Shown: positions 16,770-25,893 of the stretch, in pieces
Layout of the letters: each line of letters opens with the position of its first letter
How positions within the stretch are numbered: the first letter of the stretch is position 1
Origin: Bin127 sp965203505
GTDB lineage: Bacteria > Chloroflexota > Dehalococcoidia > Lucifugimonadales > Lucifugimonadaceae
Length of the DNA stretch: 64,000 nt
Assembly (NCBI GenBank): GCA_965203505.1
Contig: OZ241880.1
Span: forward strand, 124,001-188,000
Direction: 5' to 3'
Made by a program: the position numbers and the translations under genes
The notes under the pieces: model-generated
Seen by the model: only the letters and a program-made list of their open reading frames with translations
What the model was told of the DNA's origin: nothing
Databases searched by the model: none

Positions 16770-17546
16770 ATGCAGCAGACATCAGTTTCGACGAACGGCG
16801 CGGCAGATTCGGCTCTATTGCCGGTTGGTGCTGCAGAAATGAACCAGGCGACGGCTGCCAGCCCCGCGGTCTGGTTGGCGGGAGATCCAGAGGACTTGAA
16901 GCCTTGGATGAGCCGCGGCGCCGCGGGAATCGTCACCAACACCGTGGTCCTGAACGAGATGGTCCAAAAATACGGCCAGATGACCGACGTCATCCAACGC
17001 TACCTCGACATCACCGACAAGAAGGTAGCGGTAGAAATCGATGGACACTCGACTCAAGAGCTTCTTGATGTCGGCGAGGTGTTTACGAAGATGTCGGACC
17101 GCGTGATCTTGAAGATCCCGTGCTCGGTCAACGCGCTCGGAGCATTTGCGGAGTTGAAGAAGGCGGGCGTCGAGACCTTCTGCACAACGGTTTTCACACT
17201 GAATCAAGCCGTAGCGGTTGCCCAAGCTGGCGTGACGCACGTTCTACCGTTCTGTGAACCGTATCGCGACGTTTCGGGAGACCCTACTGCCCTCGTACGA
17301 GATCTGCGAGACGTATTTGCCGACTGGGCGCAACGGCCTTACATCACGGCGGCGCTGGTGCGATCTAAGGACACGGCGGAAGCTGCTTTGCGCGACGGAG
17401 CCGACGGCATCATCGTGTTCTGGCCAATCTTCGAGGAGATGTTGCAGGCCAAACTCACCGATGAGTGGAATACGACGTTCTTGAATGAGTGGGACGCGAT
17501 GTACGACGCGGGGTTGCTGGAGGGTGTGCCGTATAGTCGGCACTAG
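16770..17546 (+). CDS. Transaldolase / fructose-6-phosphate aldolase-like protein
   Basis: A 258-aa TIM-barrel protein of the transaldolase family. GIVTNTVVLNE near residue 53 corresponds to the TTNPSL strand, KVAVEIDG to the Glu strand, and RVILKIPC near residue 115 supplies the Schiff-base lysine. Then TTVFTLNQA and the C-terminal ...AALVRS strand follow. The length fits the short TalC/Fsa-like subfamily. Reaction: dihydroxyacetone transfer or aldol cleavage of a sugar phosphate, substrate uncertain. The first 25 residues are low-complexity and may be dispensable; the ATG at 16833 (MNQATA) is an alternative start. Confidence 0.82.
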   Translation: MQQTSVSTNGAADSALLPVGAAEMNQATAASPAVWLAGDPEDLKPWMSRGAAGIVTNTVVLNEMVQKYGQMTDVIQRYLDITDKKVAVEIDGHSTQELLDVGEVFTKMSDRVILKIPCSVNALGAFAELKKAGVETFCTTVFTLNQAVAVAQAGVTHVLPFCEPYRDVSGDPTALVRDLRDVFADWAQRPYITAALVRSKDTAEAALRDGADGIIVFWPIFEEMLQAKLTDEWNTTFLNEWDAMYDAGLLEGVPYSRH

Positions 17547-17580
17547 ATTCAGCTTCGACGCGGCACCACTTAACCGAGCC

Positions 17581-18318
17581 CTATCCGGCGAGTAATCCGA
17601 CTCGACGGGCGATTTCCTCCCTCAGTTCGCGCGTTACGCCGAACGAAGATTGTATGTTGGTGCTCCAGCCGACGATTTTGATCCGTCCGAAAAACGTACC
17701 AACGAACAACCTGCACGAAATTCTTGCCAATCCGGATAGCTCGCTGACCTCAACAAGTTCCGCATGGGCATTATCTCGTAGTTGATCAATGACGCCTCGG
17801 CCGTTCAATAGGAGTAACCGGATGTTTTCACGGTCTAGTTGCTCCACTAGAAATCGGACATCAGATGCTAGCAGTCCGCGCTGAATCTCGTTGGGAAGGC
17901 GATTCCAAGTAGGATCGGTCGCCCACTGCACAAGGTCTAAGTGGCAAGCAGTTCCGTCGTAATAGGACGCGCCACACTGCGACAAAATCGGTTCGAGTTG
18001 ATCAAACCACCTGCGATACGGGTTGCGCTCGAAATACGTATCGCAGTCCCTCAACACCTGCGAGATCACGTTCGTCGGTGCGTTGGTGAGGTCCGAAGTT
18101 CCTAATGAGGTGTGCGTTGCGAGGCGGCGAAAACGACCGTGAAGTTCCCTGCCTTGTCGGTCAAGAAACTCAGATTTGCTCGGATTCAATCCGAGCGTGG
18201 CGACCTGCGAACCGCGGGCTTGACCGAATGCCACGACTGGAGTCGAACCAATAACGACACAGGAATCGGTCGGAACGGACTGACGTATTCGGCGCTCGAT
18301 ATATTCCGGGATCGACAA
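17581..18318 (-). CDS. Uracil-DNA-glycosylase-fold-like hypothetical protein
   Basis: A 245-aa protein with VATLGLNPSKSEF near residue 40, reminiscent of the UDG-superfamily first motif (GxNPS), and a late strand RLLLLNGRGVIDQL that would match the fold's fourth strand (LxLLG...). No HPS-like motif is clear. Function is unknown; base-excision or a nucleic-acid-binding role is only a suggestion. Located convergently to the transaldolase gene and just downstream of fabI on the same strand (45-bp gap), so it may be co-transcribed with fabI. Confidence 0.45.
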   Translation of the reverse strand: MSIPEYIERRIRQSVPTDSCVVIGSTPVVAFGQARGSQVATLGLNPSKSEFLDRQGRELHGRFRRLATHTSLGTSDLTNAPTNVISQVLRDCDTYFERNPYRRWFDQLEPILSQCGASYYDGTACHLDLVQWATDPTWNRLPNEIQRGLLASDVRFLVEQLDRENIRLLLLNGRGVIDQLRDNAHAELVEVSELSGLARISCRLFVGTFFGRIKIVGWSTNIQSSFGVTRELREEIARRVGLLAG

Positions 18319-18363
18319 GTGAATGCGCTGTTGAAAAAAGGGGCGGTTGAGTTACGGCCACAA

Positions 18364-19140
18364 CTAAAGCGCTATAATGCCGTACCCCGCATCGACAGGT
18401 ATCACCGCGCCGGTAATCCCACTAGCCATCTCACTGAGTAGAAATAGCGCGGTGTCGCCGACTTCTCGGTGCGTGATGTTGCGTTTGAGGGGTGAGCGGT
18501 CGCGGTGTGCGCCTGTCATGTCGCGGAAGCCGGGGATGGATCGGGCGGCTAGAGTGGGAAGCGGGCCGGCGGAGATAGCGTTGACGCGGACGTTTCGGTC
18601 ACCGAATTCGGCGGCGAGTTGACGGACTTCGTTCTCAAGTGCGGCTTTGGCGGTGCCCATGATGTTGTAGCCGGGGTAGACGCGTTGGGACGCGTCGAAG
18701 GTCATGGTGAGAGCAGCGCCACCGTCGGGCATTAAAGGGACGGCGCGGGAGACGACGGGCATCAGGGTGTAGGCGCTTGTTTCCAACGCAGTGCGGAATC
18801 CTTGTCGGCCAGTGGTTGAAAAGTCGCCGCCAAGGTCATCGCGCTCGGCGTAGGCGATGGAGTGCACCACGAAATCGATGTTGCCCCATTTTTCGCCGAC
18901 CTGGTCGTATACCGATTGCACATCGCCGTCATCAGTGGCGTCGCATTCAATCAGCAGAGGATCATCTAACGCAGAAACCGTCTTTGACACTGGTCCGAGC
19001 AATCGGTCGTTGAGATAGGTGAACGCGAGTTCTGCGCCTGCATCGAGAATTCGTTCCGATATCGCCCATGCGATGCTGCGTTGGTTGGCGACGCCGAATA
19101 CGACGCCTTTTTTGCCGGCAAGGTCGATTGCTACCGCCAT
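18364..19140 (-). CDS. fabI: Enoyl-[acyl-carrier-protein] reductase (NADH)
   Basis: Last reductive step of type II fatty-acid elongation, reducing trans-2-enoyl-ACP. A 258-aa SDR-like protein with FabI hallmarks: GVANQRSIAW at residues 16-25 (instead of GxxxGxG), HSIAYA near 92, and YNIMGTAKAAL near 157 giving Tyr-x6-Lys rather than the x3 of ordinary SDRs. The C-terminus ends IPVDAGYGI. This is the triclosan/isoniazid-target class. A palindromic operator-like site sits in the divergent gap upstream. Confidence 0.95.
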   Translation of the reverse strand: MAVAIDLAGKKGVVFGVANQRSIAWAISERILDAGAELAFTYLNDRLLGPVSKTVSALDDPLLIECDATDDGDVQSVYDQVGEKWGNIDFVVHSIAYAERDDLGGDFSTTGRQGFRTALETSAYTLMPVVSRAVPLMPDGGAALTMTFDASQRVYPGYNIMGTAKAALENEVRQLAAEFGDRNVRVNAISAGPLPTLAARSIPGFRDMTGAHRDRSPLKRNITHREVGDTALFLLSEMASGITGAVIPVDAGYGIIAL

Positions 19141-19307
19141 TTGGTCCCTCTTGGCTTCTCGACGCCTACTTTTCCTGCAGGCGTTCTGGTCTTGGTTCCT
19201 CGAATCAAGACTACACGCATTAAATCAAGCGATCGAATACGCGTCTCGTGCGCTCCATGCAGCCACACCACTATCTTCACAACATCTTCAACATTTCTAA
19301 AGAGGAT

Positions 19308-19321
19308 GTTCAACATTGAAC
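19308..19321. promoter_or_regulatory. Operator-like palindrome in the fabI / secreted-protein divergent region
   Basis: GTTCAACATTGAAC is a perfect 6+2+6 palindrome, and CATTTCTA (19292-19299) with TAGAAATG (19324-19331) forms a second inverted pair around it. It lies 168 bases from the fabI start and 87 bases from the plus-strand gene. Its AT-rich hyphenated symmetry resembles sites of MarR-like or FabT-like fatty-acid regulators; the regulator is not in this window. Confidence 0.4.
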
Positions 19322-19407
19322 TCTAGAAATGAATGCGTGGCAGACGGAAAGCGTTGTCTGCCAAGATCAATCAAAGTCTCAAGACTTAGAGAGTAGGAAA
19401 AACACGA

Positions 19408-20034
19408 ATGAAAAAGCGATTGAGCATTTTCCTGATCGTGACCGCTGTTTCGGTCGTAGCTGTAGTTGGAGCGTTCGCCGGCTTGGCGGCGGCGCAGTCG
19501 AGCGATGGCGACGGCGAAAATCAGACGTTCGTTGAACGCGTCGCGACGATATTGGGCATCGAATCGGATGACCTCGAGTCCGCGATGCAGCAGGTGAAGG
19601 AGGAGATACAAACAGAACGGCGAGATGCCAAGTTGGCGGGCTTCGTCGAGGACGGCACACTCACGCAGGACGAAGCGGATGCGATCAAGACGTGGCAAGA
19701 CTCCAAGCCTGAAATCGAATTAAACCTCAGCGATCACGACGGCGATGGCAAACGCGGCTGGGGTCGCAAAGTACATGGCCTAGGGCGCGGCAATTGGCTC
19801 GGATCGCCCGAGAAAGTCGACTACCTAGTTGAACAGGGCATCATCACTCAGGATGACGCGGATTCGCTGACCGAGTGGTGGGACTCTAGACCGGAAGCAC
19901 TTGAGAACCTCATGGGCGACCGCGAGGGCAAGTGGGGCAAGAGAGGCCTCGGCAAGCGCGGCTGGAAGTGCGACAAGGACGGAGACAAGGACACGGATAG
20001 CACCGAGTCTTCCACCATCGACGTCGATGCATGA
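19408..20034 (+). CDS. Secreted acidic protein with duplicated helical module
   Basis: A 208-aa protein. Residues 1-30 are a Sec signal peptide ending AGLAAAQS, so it is exported. The mature part has two related modules: EDGTLTQDEADAIKTWQDSK near residue 80 and EQGIITQDDADSLTEWWDSR near residue 150, each an acidic helix ending in W(Q/W)DS(K/R)PE. Between and after them are Gly/Lys/Trp-rich linkers (GRGNWLGS, GKWGKRGLGKRGW) and an Asp/Lys-rich tail. Possibly metal- or surface-binding; function unknown. AGGAAAAA precedes the ATG. A strong terminator follows. Confidence 0.85.
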   Translation: MKKRLSIFLIVTAVSVVAVVGAFAGLAAAQSSDGDGENQTFVERVATILGIESDDLESAMQQVKEEIQTERRDAKLAGFVEDGTLTQDEADAIKTWQDSKPEIELNLSDHDGDGKRGWGRKVHGLGRGNWLGSPEKVDYLVEQGIITQDDADSLTEWWDSRPEALENLMGDREGKWGKRGLGKRGWKCDKDGDKDTDSTESSTIDVDA

Positions 20035-20085
20035 TCCTACGCGGATCAGATCAAGCTGAGCCAGACATCCATCCCTCCTTACGCG

Positions 20086-20117
20086 AAGCCGCCGGTTACC
20101 TCCCCGGCGGCTTTTCG
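20086..20117 (+). terminator. Rho-independent terminator after the secreted-protein gene
   Basis: AAGCCGCCGG (20086-20095), eight-base loop, CCGGCGGCTT (20104-20113) followed by TTCG. Because the stem begins with AA and ends with TT it can work on both strands, and the convergent oxidoreductase gene ends at 20136. Confidence 0.8.
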
Positions 20118-20135
20118 TTTGGCATTGCCGGATCT

Positions 20136-21212
20136 CTAGTCGCGTACCTCGTCAAGGGTTACGGGACGATTTTCGCGCGCCGCCAGTTGCGACGCCCTAG
20201 CGAATTTATAGGTTTCTCGCGAATCTGCCGCAGTCATGTTCGGTTGCTTGCCGTTAAGAATGCCATCGACGAATTCAGCTACGCACACCTTGAACGAATG
20301 GCCCCAATTAGCGTTGATCTCGTCTTCGTTGACGCGGTGCATTTCGCCATCGGCGTAGTAGGTGAGAGGCGGGGTGTCGTAAAGCATCTTGGCTGTGCAA
20401 CGATTGACCCAGATGACGCCGCGCGTACCGCTGAGTTCGAACCACTCATCGCCGGGATAGTAATCGGAGCGCACGACCATGTCGTTGCTCGCCTGCAGTT
20501 CCCACGAGCCGTGTTTCATTGCACCTTCGTATGACCACGAGACAAGGAGGGGCGCGTCGACTTCGAAGCCCTGATCAGTGTAGGAGGTTCGGATCCATGC
20601 GAAGACTTGATCGGGTTCGCCAAGAAACCATCGGCCCATCGCGAAGATGTGGTAGCCGTAATCGAGGATAGCCTTGCCGACCCCGTTGATCGCTTGGTTG
20701 TAGCGCCAGGCGATGGATGCGTCGGGAATGTCCCAACCATACTTGCGGTGTCCGTTGACTGTTTTCATGCGCATCGAGACAGGTTCGCCGATTATGCCGT
20801 CGTCGAGCATTTGTTTGGCTCGGGCGATGGGTTCGTAGTACGCAAAGTTCTCGAAGACTCGAAGGAGTTTGTCGGATTCGTTGGCGGCTTCGACGATTGC
20901 ATTGCACTCTTCGAGAGTTATGGCCATGGGTTTCTGGAGGCTGACGTGCTTGCCGGCGTCGAGGGCATCGATGACCATCTGCGCGTGCATCGAGTGAGGC
21001 GTCAACACTTCCACCGCGTCGACGTTGGGGTCGTCGAGCATTACCCGGTAGTCGGTGTAAGGCTTTTCGGCTCCCCACTCTGCGACACGGGATTCTGCGA
21101 CGCCGGGTCCGTTGTCGGCGACTGCGTAGATGCGGGCGTCAGGGTTACGCAGATAGCCGGGGGCGTGAAGGTCAGCTATCTTGCCGGCACCGATGATTCC
21201 AATGTTTAGCAT
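20136..21212 (-). CDS. Gfo/Idh/MocA-family oxidoreductase
   Basis: A 358-aa NAD(P)-dependent sugar or inositol dehydrogenase-type enzyme. IGIIGAGKIADLHAPGY at residues 4-20 is the Rossmann motif; VDAVEVLTPHSMHAQMVIDA and LQKPMAITLEE (the Lys-Pro of EKP) lie near residues 70-105; the C-terminal alpha/beta domain contains LDYGYHIFAMGRWFLGEPD, where Asp/His take the place of the DxGxH site. Substrate unknown; likely part of the sugar-acid catabolic repertoire. Shares a bidirectional terminator with the convergent secreted-protein gene. Confidence 0.9.
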   Translation of the reverse strand: MLNIGIIGAGKIADLHAPGYLRNPDARIYAVADNGPGVAESRVAEWGAEKPYTDYRVMLDDPNVDAVEVLTPHSMHAQMVIDALDAGKHVSLQKPMAITLEECNAIVEAANESDKLLRVFENFAYYEPIARAKQMLDDGIIGEPVSMRMKTVNGHRKYGWDIPDASIAWRYNQAINGVGKAILDYGYHIFAMGRWFLGEPDQVFAWIRTSYTDQGFEVDAPLLVSWSYEGAMKHGSWELQASNDMVVRSDYYPGDEWFELSGTRGVIWVNRCTAKMLYDTPPLTYYADGEMHRVNEDEINANWGHSFKVCVAEFVDGILNGKQPNMTAADSRETYKFARASQLAARENRPVTLDEVRD

Positions 21213-21244
21213 GGGTCGAGACCTGCGGATTTCAAGAGGTTCCC

Positions 21245-21982
21245 CTATATCATCTCTGAAATGTCCGTCTGGGTCGGCAACATCCCCGACAAGTTAACGA
21301 TCGCGTCCGGGATGTTGTCGTGTTGACGGAGTAACATCTCATTTTGGTCAGTTTTGATAAGGATTTCAACGCTCTCGACGTGGTGCGGAACATCATCCAA
21401 GCTGGTGCTAAGCACTTGAGCTACCGAATCGACCAGACTAGAGGAAACTGGTTCCACAAGGTTCTGAGATATCGTTCTCAACTGTTCGAGTTGCAATTTC
21501 TGGAATTCGTACAGAGATGTAATGGGAGTATTCCTGTCTCTTTCATTCCAGTCGAATTCGACATCGAATTCCCTGAACACTTCGCAGAAGTGTTCGAACG
21601 GAACTTCTAAGATCTCCACTCCAAAGCTATCGAGCAATGAACGCGATGGTTTGGACCATCGGCCACCCAGCACTGCGATTGATTTCCGCAAGGTCGGGTA
21701 TGTCTTGCGGAGATTGTAGTGGGCGGTGCACAACCAGCTGGCCTTGTCCCTGTTGTGTTTTGTGTATCGAATGTACTTTGGGTCGACGATGATGATCGGT
21801 CGATCTTCGCTGTCGAATACAACGGCATCGATCTGGTAGGTGTTCTCGCTCCCGTTTTTGAGTCTGGAAGGCGTGACCACATGCTGAAATTCGCCCACTA
21901 CGGGAGTGAGAAGTTCGAGGACCCCGTCTTCAAATAGCTTCCCGGCGGCTTCGCCAAGTGCTGACGCTGGATTTGGTGGCAT
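21245..21982 (-). CDS. Putative type II restriction endonuclease (PD-(D/E)xK fold)
   Basis: A 245-aa protein directly downstream (12 bases) of a SPPY-type DNA methyltransferase on the same strand. YQIDAVVFDSEDRPIIIVDP followed by K at about residues 48-68 gives the ID...VDxK catalytic pattern of PD-(D/E)xK nucleases, with Asp in place of the Glu. The remainder is helical and shows no recognised domain. Context and motif together indicate the restriction partner; the recognition sequence cannot be read. If the methyltransferase is truly broken (see next entry), an active enzyme would be harmful, which argues that either the frameshift is reversible/artefactual or this enzyme is also inactive. 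Confidence 0.7.
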   Translation of the reverse strand: MPPNPASALGEAAGKLFEDGVLELLTPVVGEFQHVVTPSRLKNGSENTYQIDAVVFDSEDRPIIIVDPKYIRYTKHNRDKASWLCTAHYNLRKTYPTLRKSIAVLGGRWSKPSRSLLDSFGVEILEVPFEHFCEVFREFDVEFDWNERDRNTPITSLYEFQKLQLEQLRTISQNLVEPVSSSLVDSVAQVLSTSLDDVPHHVESVEILIKTDQNEMLLRQHDNIPDAIVNLSGMLPTQTDISEMI

Positions 21983-21994
21983 GTTTAGTATCGA

Positions 21995-23277
21995 CTAATT
22001 CGTTATGGTCAATATGCTTTCTTTGAGTTTCACGTTGTGGCGTTGAGTGTTCCCTGCCCACTTTTCACCTCTCGTGCGGATCGGTTCACAAGAATAACTG
22101 CTGAAACCGATATCCACCGCGATATTGCCCAATACCTCCTCGGTCTCTACGTGGACTCCGTACGGGGCTGAGTCTCCGATTACGATAACCATCGCTCCGC
22201 CTGTTTTGATTACCCGTTGACACGCTGCGAGAATTTCAGCCATATCTTCAAAATAGCCTGCAACGAGGATGTCGTAGGTTTTCCGCCCCGGTTTTTCACT
22301 GCGAATATCGTGTAATTCATCAATCCGAGGGCGAAGGTATCTGGTGGCTTTGGGCGAGATCAGACGCAGGCCAGGCAATTCGGTTAAGTATTGCATATCC
22401 CGCAAAGTGATCTGTGTCGTCGCCGAAATCATCAACCTGCTCCGTACATGACGCGAAATGTCAGCCCAAGAATTGTATTTGCCCAGGAAGTAGGTTTCCA
22501 GTCTTGTTCTGTCCGCATAGTCGTAGTTGTTAAGATACGGCGGTGAAGTCACAATCAGATCAACGCTACAAGGTTGGGCGTAGACATCGATATTCTTGGC
22601 ATCATCGCAATGAACGGCGTGCTCTGAGGGGGGATACCGAGGGATTCGACGTAAACCAGATCGCTAACCATCTGATTCGCCGTCTCAGCGAATTTCTCAA
22701 ATGGATCGTGGTTAGTTTTCCGGCGAGCGTGCTTCGACGGTGCGATGTACGGCCAGCCGGCGCCCGCCGTTGTGACGAGTCGCAAGGTGGCCGCCAACGC
22801 CAATTCGAAAAACTCTCTGCTCCGTTGCGTTGGGCAGTTTCGAGCCACGGATTGCTTTATCGCCGTCAAGCTACGCAGCGTCTGAGGCGTAAAACATTTG
22901 TGTACCAACGCCGGGTACTGAGTCGAGTCACTGGATTCACGATCAGCCGCAACTGCTTCGCCGATGATCTGCGTAGCTAAGGCTGCTAACTCAAACGCAT
23001 CGCTTGACCAAAAAACCTTGGTTCGTGCCACCTCGTGGACATAAGGATGGGCTTCGATTCCGAGGGAGTTGATCGCTCGCGATTTCGCGACTAGCGAAGT
23101 TGTTCCAGTCCCGAGAAACGGATCGGCGATCATCGAGCCCATTCCGATCCCGTACTCATCGAGTTTCGCTTCGACAAGTTTGTATGAATACCCCGCAGGA
23201 TAAGCGAACCATCGGTGTATAGGGGCCCTTAGACTGTCCCTGAATGCTCCGTAATTCGCTTTGGTTGTGATAGTCAT
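21995..23277 (-). pseudogene. SPPY-type DNA methyltransferase split by a -1 frameshift in a C6 tract
   Basis: The upstream part (start 23277) carries the SAM-binding motif ADPFLGTGTTS near residue 50; the downstream part carries TSPPYLNNYDYADR, the catalytic motif IV. Between them lies a run of six C (minus strand; 22628-22633). In the frame of the second part the text continues upstream without a stop as HCDDAKNIDVYAQPCSVDLI, the expected lead-in to TSPPY, so adding one C restores a continuous protein of about 427 aa. As read, two fragments remain (240 and about 185 aa). The SPPY form suggests N4-cytosine methylation. Could be a genuine mutation, phase variation or a base-calling error. Confidence 0.85.
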
Positions 23278-23381
23278 CCGTTTTGAACACCTAAATGAAT
23301 CAAGTTGAAGCCAGTCTACACGAGTAGATGGTGACTACTTGTACGGGAGGTAGCCGTTTAAGTGCAAATCGGAATGGCGAT

Positions 23382-24542
23382 CTACCGGTTTGTATGGGAG
23401 CCGTCTCTGCGGTGTAGGTGGACAGGTTCCCAGTATTTGAACGGCTCCGTCAGGGATGCTTCATCGACTTCGATGCCAAGGCCGGGTGCATCGGAGAGTA
23501 TGACTTTGCCGGGTTCGAGTTTTGGTTGGACGGGAAATATGTCTGAAGCGTAGAAATTGAGGTTTGGTTCGCCTACGGAGTGTCGGATCTCGAGCCAAGA
23601 AAAATTGGCGACAGCCGAGGCGAAGTGCGAGGTTGCGGCGACGCAGATGGGACCGAGCGGGTTGTGAGGCATGAGGTCGATGTAGTGGGCTTCGGCCCAA
23701 CCGGCTACCTTCATCGCCTCTGTGAAACCACCGACGTTGCAGATGTCGAGTCGGGCGTAGTTGGTCAGCCCCCGTTCGATGTAGGGGAGGAACTGCCACT
23801 TGGAGGCGAACTCCTCGCCGATGGCGAAGGGAACTACGGTGAGTTTTCGGAGCTCTTCGTAGGCCTCGGGAGTCTCGTCTCGAATGGGTTCTTCGATGAA
23901 ATCGAGGGTGTGGTCGGGCATCATCTGGCAGAAGGATGCGGCCTCGGCAACGGAGAGTCGATGATGGGCGTCGATGCCGATCACGGGTTCAAGACCGAGG
24001 GCTTCCCGGGCTTTGATCAGAGCCTCCGCGGTTGTGGCGATCGCTTCGCGCGGTTCAAAAAGATTCGGGTCGTCTGGGTTAGCCACGTGGAGGGCATTTA
24101 GGCGCATCGCTTTGAAGCCTTCGGCCCAGATGGCCTTGCCGATCTCGACAACCTCTTCAACGGAGGAGCCTCCGCCGGAGGCGAAGGTGGGAATCCAGTC
24201 ACGTTGTTTTCCGCCGAGGAGATCGTAGACGGGGACTCCGAGTTTTTTGCCGACTATGTCGTGGAGTGCAATGTCGATGGCCGAGATGGCGCCCGTGATT
24301 GTGCGTCCGCCTTCGAAGTATTGGCCTCGGTACATCTCCTGCCATATCCGCCCTCGCTGCATCGGGTTCTGTCCGACGAGGAACTCGCGGAAGTGGTCGA
24401 CCATTCCGCTAACTGCGAGTTCGCGGCTGGATAACCCGGATTCTCCCCACCCGTAGATGCCTTCGTCGGTCTCGACCTTTACGAGCATCTGGTTTCGGTG
24501 TCCGATCCACACCGGGTAATTCTTGACGTCGGTGATTTTCAT
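23382..24542 (-). CDS. Enolase-superfamily protein, galactonate-dehydratase-like (second tandem pair, copy 1)
   Basis: A 386-aa protein. IGIDAHHRLS near residue 196 (Asp metal ligand plus DxH), FIEEPIRDE near 223, AIGEEFAS near 250 and LMPHNPLGPI near 298 match the D-galactonate/gluconate dehydratase group, in which a histidine acts as general acid. The usual barrel K-x-K position reads MRLNALHV. Predicted reaction: dehydration of an aldonic acid to a 2-keto-3-deoxy acid. It is a close copy of the 24621-25781 protein, separated by a 78-bp gap containing a dispersed hairpin. The two differ mainly around residues 115-165 and 340-365. Confidence 0.9.
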   Translation of the reverse strand: MKITDVKNYPVWIGHRNQMLVKVETDEGIYGWGESGLSSRELAVSGMVDHFREFLVGQNPMQRGRIWQEMYRGQYFEGGRTITGAISAIDIALHDIVGKKLGVPVYDLLGGKQRDWIPTFASGGGSSVEEVVEIGKAIWAEGFKAMRLNALHVANPDDPNLFEPREAIATTAEALIKAREALGLEPVIGIDAHHRLSVAEAASFCQMMPDHTLDFIEEPIRDETPEAYEELRKLTVVPFAIGEEFASKWQFLPYIERGLTNYARLDICNVGGFTEAMKVAGWAEAHYIDLMPHNPLGPICVAATSHFASAVANFSWLEIRHSVGEPNLNFYASDIFPVQPKLEPGKVILSDAPGLGIEVDEASLTEPFKYWEPVHLHRRDGSHTNR

Positions 24543-24564
24543 CGGACAACCGTATTGCCAGGAT

Positions 24565-24592
24565 TTGGATTCCGGATTTCGCCGGAATGACG
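24565..24592. repeat. Dispersed hairpin GGATTCCGG-TTTCG-CCGGAATGA
   Basis: TTGGATTCCGGATTTCGCCG then GAATGACG, a GATTCCGG/CCGGAAT stem with a short loop. A second copy lies at 58614-58639. Both sit immediately upstream of an enolase-superfamily gene. Confidence 0.8.
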
Positions 24593-24620
24593 TAAAGGCT
24601 TCGCGGGAACGACGATTCTC

Positions 24621-25781
24621 CTACCAGTTCGTGTGCGAGCCGTCGCGCCGGTGGAGGTGTGGAGACTCCCAGAACTTGAAGGGTTCGGTTAGGGATGCTT
24701 CGTCGACTTCGATGCCTAGGCCGGGGGCATCGGACAGAATTACCTTGCCAGACACGATTTCGGGCTGTACTGGGAAGACGTCGTCTTCGTAGAAGTTGTT
24801 GTCGGGCTCTCCCGGGGAGTGTCGGATTTCGAGCCATGAGAAGTTGGGTATGGCGGTCGCCATGTGCGATGTCGCGGCGACGCAGATGGGACCAAGCGGG
24901 TTGTGCGGCATGAGGTCGATGTAGTGAGCTTCGGCCCATCCTGCGACCTTCATCGCTTCGGTGAAGCCGCCCACGTTGCAGATGTCGAGACGGGCGTAGT
25001 TGGTGAGTCCGCGCTCGATATACGGGAGGAACTGCCATTTCGAGGCGAACTCCTCGCCGATGGCGAATGGGACGACGGTGAGTTTGCGAAGCTCTTCGTA
25101 GGCTTCGGGTGATTCGTCTCGGATCGGTTCTTCGATGAAGTCCAGGGTGTGCGTCGGCATCATTTGGCAGAACGATGCGGCTTCGGCGACAGAGAGTCGG
25201 TGATGATAGTCGATACCGATGACGGGTTCGAGGCCTAGGGCTTCCCGCGCCTTGATCAACGCTTCCGCCGTCGGAGCTATCGACTCCCTCGGCTCGAACA
25301 GGTCCGGATCGTTCTGCTCTCCGATCGTCTGCAGGTTCAGACGCATCGCCTTGAAGCCGTCCTTCCAGATCGCCACGCCCATCTCGGCTACCTCTTCCGC
25401 CGTCGAACCGCCACCCGATGCGAAGGTCGGCACCCAGTCGCGCTGTTTGCCGCCGAGTAGTTCGTACACGGGGACCCCGAGTTTCTTTCCGACAATGTCG
25501 TGCAGGGCGATGTCGATCGCGGAGATTGCGCCGGTGATGGTGCGTCCGCCTTCGAAATATTGGCCGCGGTACATCTCTTGCCAGATGCGTCCGCGTTGCA
25601 TCGGATCCCGTCCTACCAAGAACTCACGGAAGTGATCGACCATGCCGCTGACGGCGAGTTCACGGCTTGAGAAGCCGGATTCGCCCCAACCGTAGATGCC
25701 CTCGTCGGTCTCGATCTTTACGAGCATCTGGTTTCGGTGTCCGATCCAAACCGGATAGTTCTTGATGTCGGTGATTTTCAT
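24621..25781 (-). CDS. Enolase-superfamily protein, galactonate-dehydratase-like (second tandem pair, copy 2)
   Basis: A 386-aa paralogue of the preceding protein with identical active-site blocks (GIDYHHRLS, FIEEPIRDE, AIGEEFAS, LMPHNPLGP). The start at 25781 is set by GGAG seven bases before ATG and by alignment with the copy at 24542; the frame is open further upstream but without a site. In the first metal-ligand segment it has DYHHR where the other copy has DAHHR, one of few active-site-near differences. Cytosolic dehydratase of sugar acids by inference. Confidence 0.9.
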   Translation of the reverse strand: MKITDIKNYPVWIGHRNQMLVKIETDEGIYGWGESGFSSRELAVSGMVDHFREFLVGRDPMQRGRIWQEMYRGQYFEGGRTITGAISAIDIALHDIVGKKLGVPVYELLGGKQRDWVPTFASGGGSTAEEVAEMGVAIWKDGFKAMRLNLQTIGEQNDPDLFEPRESIAPTAEALIKAREALGLEPVIGIDYHHRLSVAEAASFCQMMPTHTLDFIEEPIRDESPEAYEELRKLTVVPFAIGEEFASKWQFLPYIERGLTNYARLDICNVGGFTEAMKVAGWAEAHYIDLMPHNPLGPICVAATSHMATAIPNFSWLEIRHSPGEPDNNFYEDDVFPVQPEIVSGKVILSDAPGLGIEVDEASLTEPFKFWESPHLHRRDGSHTNW

Positions 25782-25893
25782 CGGATTCTCCGTGGGTGGT
25801 TGCCGCCAAACGGCGCGATTGCGTTGATGCGATACAAAGTCTAGCACCGCGCGACATCCTGTATTGCCGGATCGTCTGCTTGAATTGAGACCG

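Noticed and set aside
24409..25038. 209-codon minus-strand frame within the tandem enolase genes
   Set aside because: Shadow frame of the enolase coding sequence; a matching shadow exists in the other paralogue.
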